Below are positions 7,601-8,682 of a stretch of DNA of 8,682 bases, one piece after another (the first letter of the stretch is position 1; every line of letters starts with the position of its first letter). The stretch spans positions 1 through 8,682 of the forward strand of contig JAKPBL010000566.1 of the NCBI GenBank assembly GCA_029778965.1, in the 5' to 3' direction. Source of the stretch: Bacteroidota bacterium. GTDB lineage: Bacteria; Bacteroidota; Bacteroidia; Chitinophagales; Chitinophagaceae. The position numbers and the translations under genes were made by a program. The notes beneath the pieces were generated by a model. That model did no database searches. It was not told the origin of the DNA and was given only the letters and a program-made list of their open reading frames with translations.

Positions 7601-8520
7601 GCGCCCATAACCGCAGGCACCAGTATCAGCACCGAGGCCAGTGCGCGCCGGAAATACCAGCCGAGAAAAACAATCAGGAACAGCACAGTGATGCCCTGTG
7701 TCAGCAGGCTGTCGTTCCGCAATTGCCGGGCATTGCCCGCAGCCACGGCCGTTCCGCCGTAATAGCTGATCGTATAGCCCGGATGATCCTGCTGCAGGCT
7801 GTCGATCAGTTGGTCGAAGGCGTCGAGAAAACGGTTGTTTTCGCCGGTATTGCTCTTGGGATATTTCGGGGTGAGGAAGAGGATAGCCTGCTTCTGGTCG
7901 CGGCTTAGTATATGACCATCATACAGATCGAACTGGCTGTCGACCTGCAGGGACTGTAAGCGTTTCAGGGCATTGCTGCCGAGTCCCGGCAGGTCGGCCG
8001 CGATAAAAGGCTTGAGTGCAAGGCCGGCGGGCGAGGACAACAATGTTTTCTGCCGTTCAAGTCTTTGATGCAGAAAAGCGGGCTGCAGCAGGCTGTCGAG
8101 CTGGTTGTAATCGCTCGCTTCCAGGTACAGCGGCAAGCGTGCCTGCACTGCTTCCATCAATTGCCGGCTGGTTTCTTCGGGAACGATCCAATAGGTGTCG
8201 GCAATCCAGGTCGAGAGGCGCCTGGTGCTGATGGCGGCGAGGCTGTCGGCCAGCGTCACCAGGCTGTCGGGCTGCGCTTCGGCCGCAGGCGGCTGCGACA
8301 CCGTTACGATCATTTTATCGAGCAGCTTGCTCTGCTGGAACAGCGCGTTTAACTGTTGGGTCTTTTCGTCTTGCGGAATGATGCTGTTAATGTCTTCTTC
8401 CAGCCGTATGCGCGACGCAAAGAAGCCCGGCACCGCAATAGCGAGCAGGAAGCAGCACCAGAAGGCCGGCCTGTTTTTACGAAAGAAGCGATAGATCAGG
8501 CCGAAAAGATTCGTTCCCAT
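4657..8520 (-). CDS. Trifunctional MMPL/RND exporter - lysophospholipid acyltransferase-like - SAM methyltransferase fusion
   Basis: The 1287-residue protein has three modules. Residues 1-805 form an RND/MMPL transporter: one helix (18-36), a large soluble loop (37-274), five helices (275-411), a helix (437-455), a second loop (456-661) and five helices (662-803). The helix-4 motif is GIAVNYS (334-340) in the first half and GLGDDYS (723-729) in the second. A thirteenth helix (823-848) leads to a PlsC-type acyltransferase with the HX4D motif HQSSLD (901-906) and FPEGTRS (968-974). Residues 1108-1280 are a class I methyltransferase with LDLGCGYG (1111-1118), GIDYD (1135-1139) and LRPGGRL (1199-1205). 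Both enzymes should face the cytoplasm. This architecture is a known Bacteroidota type found in aryl polyene and flexirubin clusters, where the exporter likely moves pigment or a lipid-linked precursor. The substrates of the enzyme domains are inferred only. The ATG at 8520 lies within the preceding gene's end. Confidence 0.93.
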   Translation of the reverse strand: MGTNLFGLIYRFFRKNRPAFWCCFLLAIAVPGFFASRIRLEEDINSIIPQDEKTQQLNALFQQSKLLDKMIVTVSQPPAAEAQPDSLVTLADSLAAISTRRLSTWIADTYWIVPEETSRQLMEAVQARLPLYLEASDYNQLDSLLQPAFLHQRLERQKTLLSSPAGLALKPFIAADLPGLGSNALKRLQSLQVDSQFDLYDGHILSRDQKQAILFLTPKYPKSNTGENNRFLDAFDQLIDSLQQDHPGYTISYYGGTAVAAGNARQLRNDSLLTQGITVLFLIVFLGWYFRRALASVLILVPAVMGALMSLAILYWVKGSISVIALATGSIILGIAVNYSLHVLNHYRHEPDMETVIADLWQPLTIGSLTTVLGFACLQWAESALLRDLGLFAALSLAGASLCSLIFLPALLGKPSAQAVKESRLDKLAGYRFETNRKLVLGILLLTVFFSFFAGRVGFEPDMNKMNFMRPELRAAEKQVNALNAFALQSIYFINEGPTLEAALRKQEAKSDTLEALLERGLLKKVSGLQTVLLSDSLQQVRIDRWNAFWTPEKKHSFISLLESSGKEAGFTMAAFEPTRQLLGTSFQPMGDSMAAGIGSDLLANYLVRTDSSVKLISLLKTAPGQKNEVYRALGNGPGSLAVDMQYVTNRLVDMVQNDFNRISWMAAIIVFVVLLVSFGRIELALIAFVPMLISWIWILGIMGITGMKFNIINVIISALIFGLGDDYSLFTLEGLIQEYKTGRGNVTSFRSSILLSAVTTIAGLGVLLFARHPSLQSIAGIAITGIGSVVLISQVLIPWLFRLLITDRTKRGRYPWTALYLFTSVFSFSYFLIGSLLLNLVALLLLKLNPFAGRRCRYFYHYLIYAFNWGLMHVMVNVKKKTVNPAKEDFSRPAVIICNHQSSLDVVTVMQLHPRLVMFTNERVWRSPFFGYGIRAAGYLPFGAGSFEEHLPRLKELIAEGYSVTVFPEGTRSRDGNLQRFHKGAFLLAEQLQLDILPVMLVGTGYTLLKNDLMLRNGRVEVHYLPRIRHNDLAWGAGYAERAKAIARYFRDQYNTRRQEVENADLYREKLVSNYLYKGPVLEWYLRVKASLEKNYKHLLHFAAPNARILDLGCGYGFLCYMLQYTGPQRQITGIDYDAEKIAVAAHGWSRSESLQFYQADITQIDWEAYDLVYILDVLHYLPPAKQEALVTAALRHLRPGGRLVVRDGDAEQQEKHRKTRLTELFSTRLLGFNQTSGELHFTNAATMHRLAAANGFSLRQQADSERTSNTIFVFSKNDPGDGSPI
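4683..4711 (-). promoter_or_regulatory. A/T-rich initiation region with a small hairpin before the oxidoreductase start
   Basis: In the transcript the perfect 6-bp inverted repeat AAACAC / GTGTTT (4711-4706 and 4698-4693) encloses a 7-nt U-rich loop. It is followed by the A-rich spacer TCAAAAA and the ATG at 4685. The stretch is clearly richer in A/T than the GC-rich surroundings, although it still codes for the end of the methyltransferase domain. This fits translation initiation in Bacteroidota, which relies on unstructured A-rich leaders instead of Shine-Dalgarno pairing. A 6-bp stem this rich in A:U pairs is weak, so a regulatory role for the hairpin itself is a guess. Confidence 0.35.
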
Positions 8521-8682
8521 TTCATGGCAATATAAGAAAGCAATCCGATCACCATACCCGCGGCCAGGGCCAGCACGCAGGCGCCCACCAGGTATTGCTG
8601 CAGGTTCTGCTGGATGGTCGACAGGTTTAGCTGGTCTGTCCAGTGGATATCCCGCGCCTGCTCACCCATGAACGGTTTGCCG
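8496..8682 (-). CDS. C-terminal end of a membrane protein, possibly DUF2062-type (5' part outside window)
   Basis: An open frame enters from the right edge (first full codon at 8681) and gives 61 residues before a TGA at 8498-8496. The visible part has a polar stretch containing IHWTDQLNLSTIQQNLQQYL, then one strongly hydrophobic helix (about residues 34-53, VGACVLALAAGMVIGLLSYI) and a short basic tail (MKWERIFSA). This resembles the last transmembrane segment of DUF2062 proteins, which in Bacteroidota pigment clusters can be attached to a family 2 glycosyltransferase; that identification rests on general pattern only. The frame overlaps the start of the exporter fusion gene by 25 nt, so the two are very likely co-transcribed and perhaps translationally coupled. 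Another small inner-membrane protein cannot be excluded. I am fairly sure it is a real coding end and unsure of the family. Confidence 0.6.
   Translation of the reverse strand, partial: GKPFMGEQARDIHWTDQLNLSTIQQNLQQYLVGACVLALAAGMVIGLLSYIAMKWERIFSA

Larger units (their letters stand above)
1..8682 (-). other. Single operon segment of a flexirubin / aryl polyene type pigment cluster
   Basis: All six genes share one strand. Junctions in transcription order are a 25-nt overlap, a 29-nt overlap, an 8-nt overlap, a 1-nt gap and a 4-nt ATGA overlap. No space is left for an internal promoter outside coding sequence, and no terminator hairpin with a U-tract is seen. Exporter, acyltransferase, methyltransferase, polyene-type oxidoreductase, C45 enzyme, AcpS and aryl-acid ligase together match the tailoring and export half of flexirubin / aryl polyene clusters in Bacteroidota. 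Ketosynthases, ammonia-lyase, carrier proteins and resorcinol genes are not visible, so the exact product is not fixed by this window. Confidence 0.72.

Noticed and set aside
1..8682. tRNA, rRNA, CRISPR, insertion sequence or attachment-site signals.
   Set aside because: The whole window is filled by overlapping protein genes. No spaced direct repeats, terminal inverted repeats or transposase-like products were seen.

Overview
The window is a stretch of one tightly packed, single-strand operon. Every real gene reads on the minus strand, so transcription runs from position 8682 towards position 1. It holds four complete genes and two genes cut by the window edges, and there is no intergenic space larger than one base. 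The gene set, the A/T-rich start regions without clear Shine-Dalgarno sequences, and the closeness of the proteins to Bacteroidota families point to a Bacteroidota, plausibly Chitinophagaceae or a relative. Base composition looks well above 50% GC by eye, which is on the high side for that group. Species cannot be named from this window.

Layout in transcription order: (1) 8496-8682, the C-terminal 61 residues of a membrane protein, possibly a DUF2062-type tail; (2) 4657-8520, a 1287-residue three-part fusion of an RND/MMPL exporter, a lysophospholipid-acyltransferase-like (PlsC-type) domain and a class I SAM methyltransferase; (3) 3159-4685, an FAD-dependent oxidoreductase of the phytoene desaturase / carotenoid isomerase / retinol saturase family; (4) 1502-3166, a membrane-anchored peptidase C45 (acyl-CoA:6-aminopenicillanate acyltransferase-like) Ntn-hydrolase; (5) 1126-1500, an AcpS-type 4'-phosphopantetheinyl transferase; (6) 1-1129, a PaaK / F390-synthetase-like adenylate-forming ligase that lacks its C-terminus because the window ends.

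This combination is the tailoring and export part of a flexirubin / aryl polyene type pigment cluster. In the expected scheme the ligase activates an aryl acid such as 4-coumarate, AcpS arms the carrier proteins, and ketosynthases outside the window build the polyene. The methyltransferase and acyltransferase domains modify or transfer the product, the C45 enzyme is a candidate for acyl transfer or ester formation, and the RND module moves product through the inner membrane. The pathway-defining genes (ketosynthases, ammonia-lyase, carrier proteins, DarA/DarB) are not in the window, so the pigment assignment is a context inference. No RNA genes, mobile elements, CRISPR arrays, promoters or terminators were found. 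The points most worth following up are the three-enzyme fusion, its one-sided intramembrane acid motif, the large anchored pro-region of the C45 enzyme, and an A/T-rich hairpin at the oxidoreductase start.
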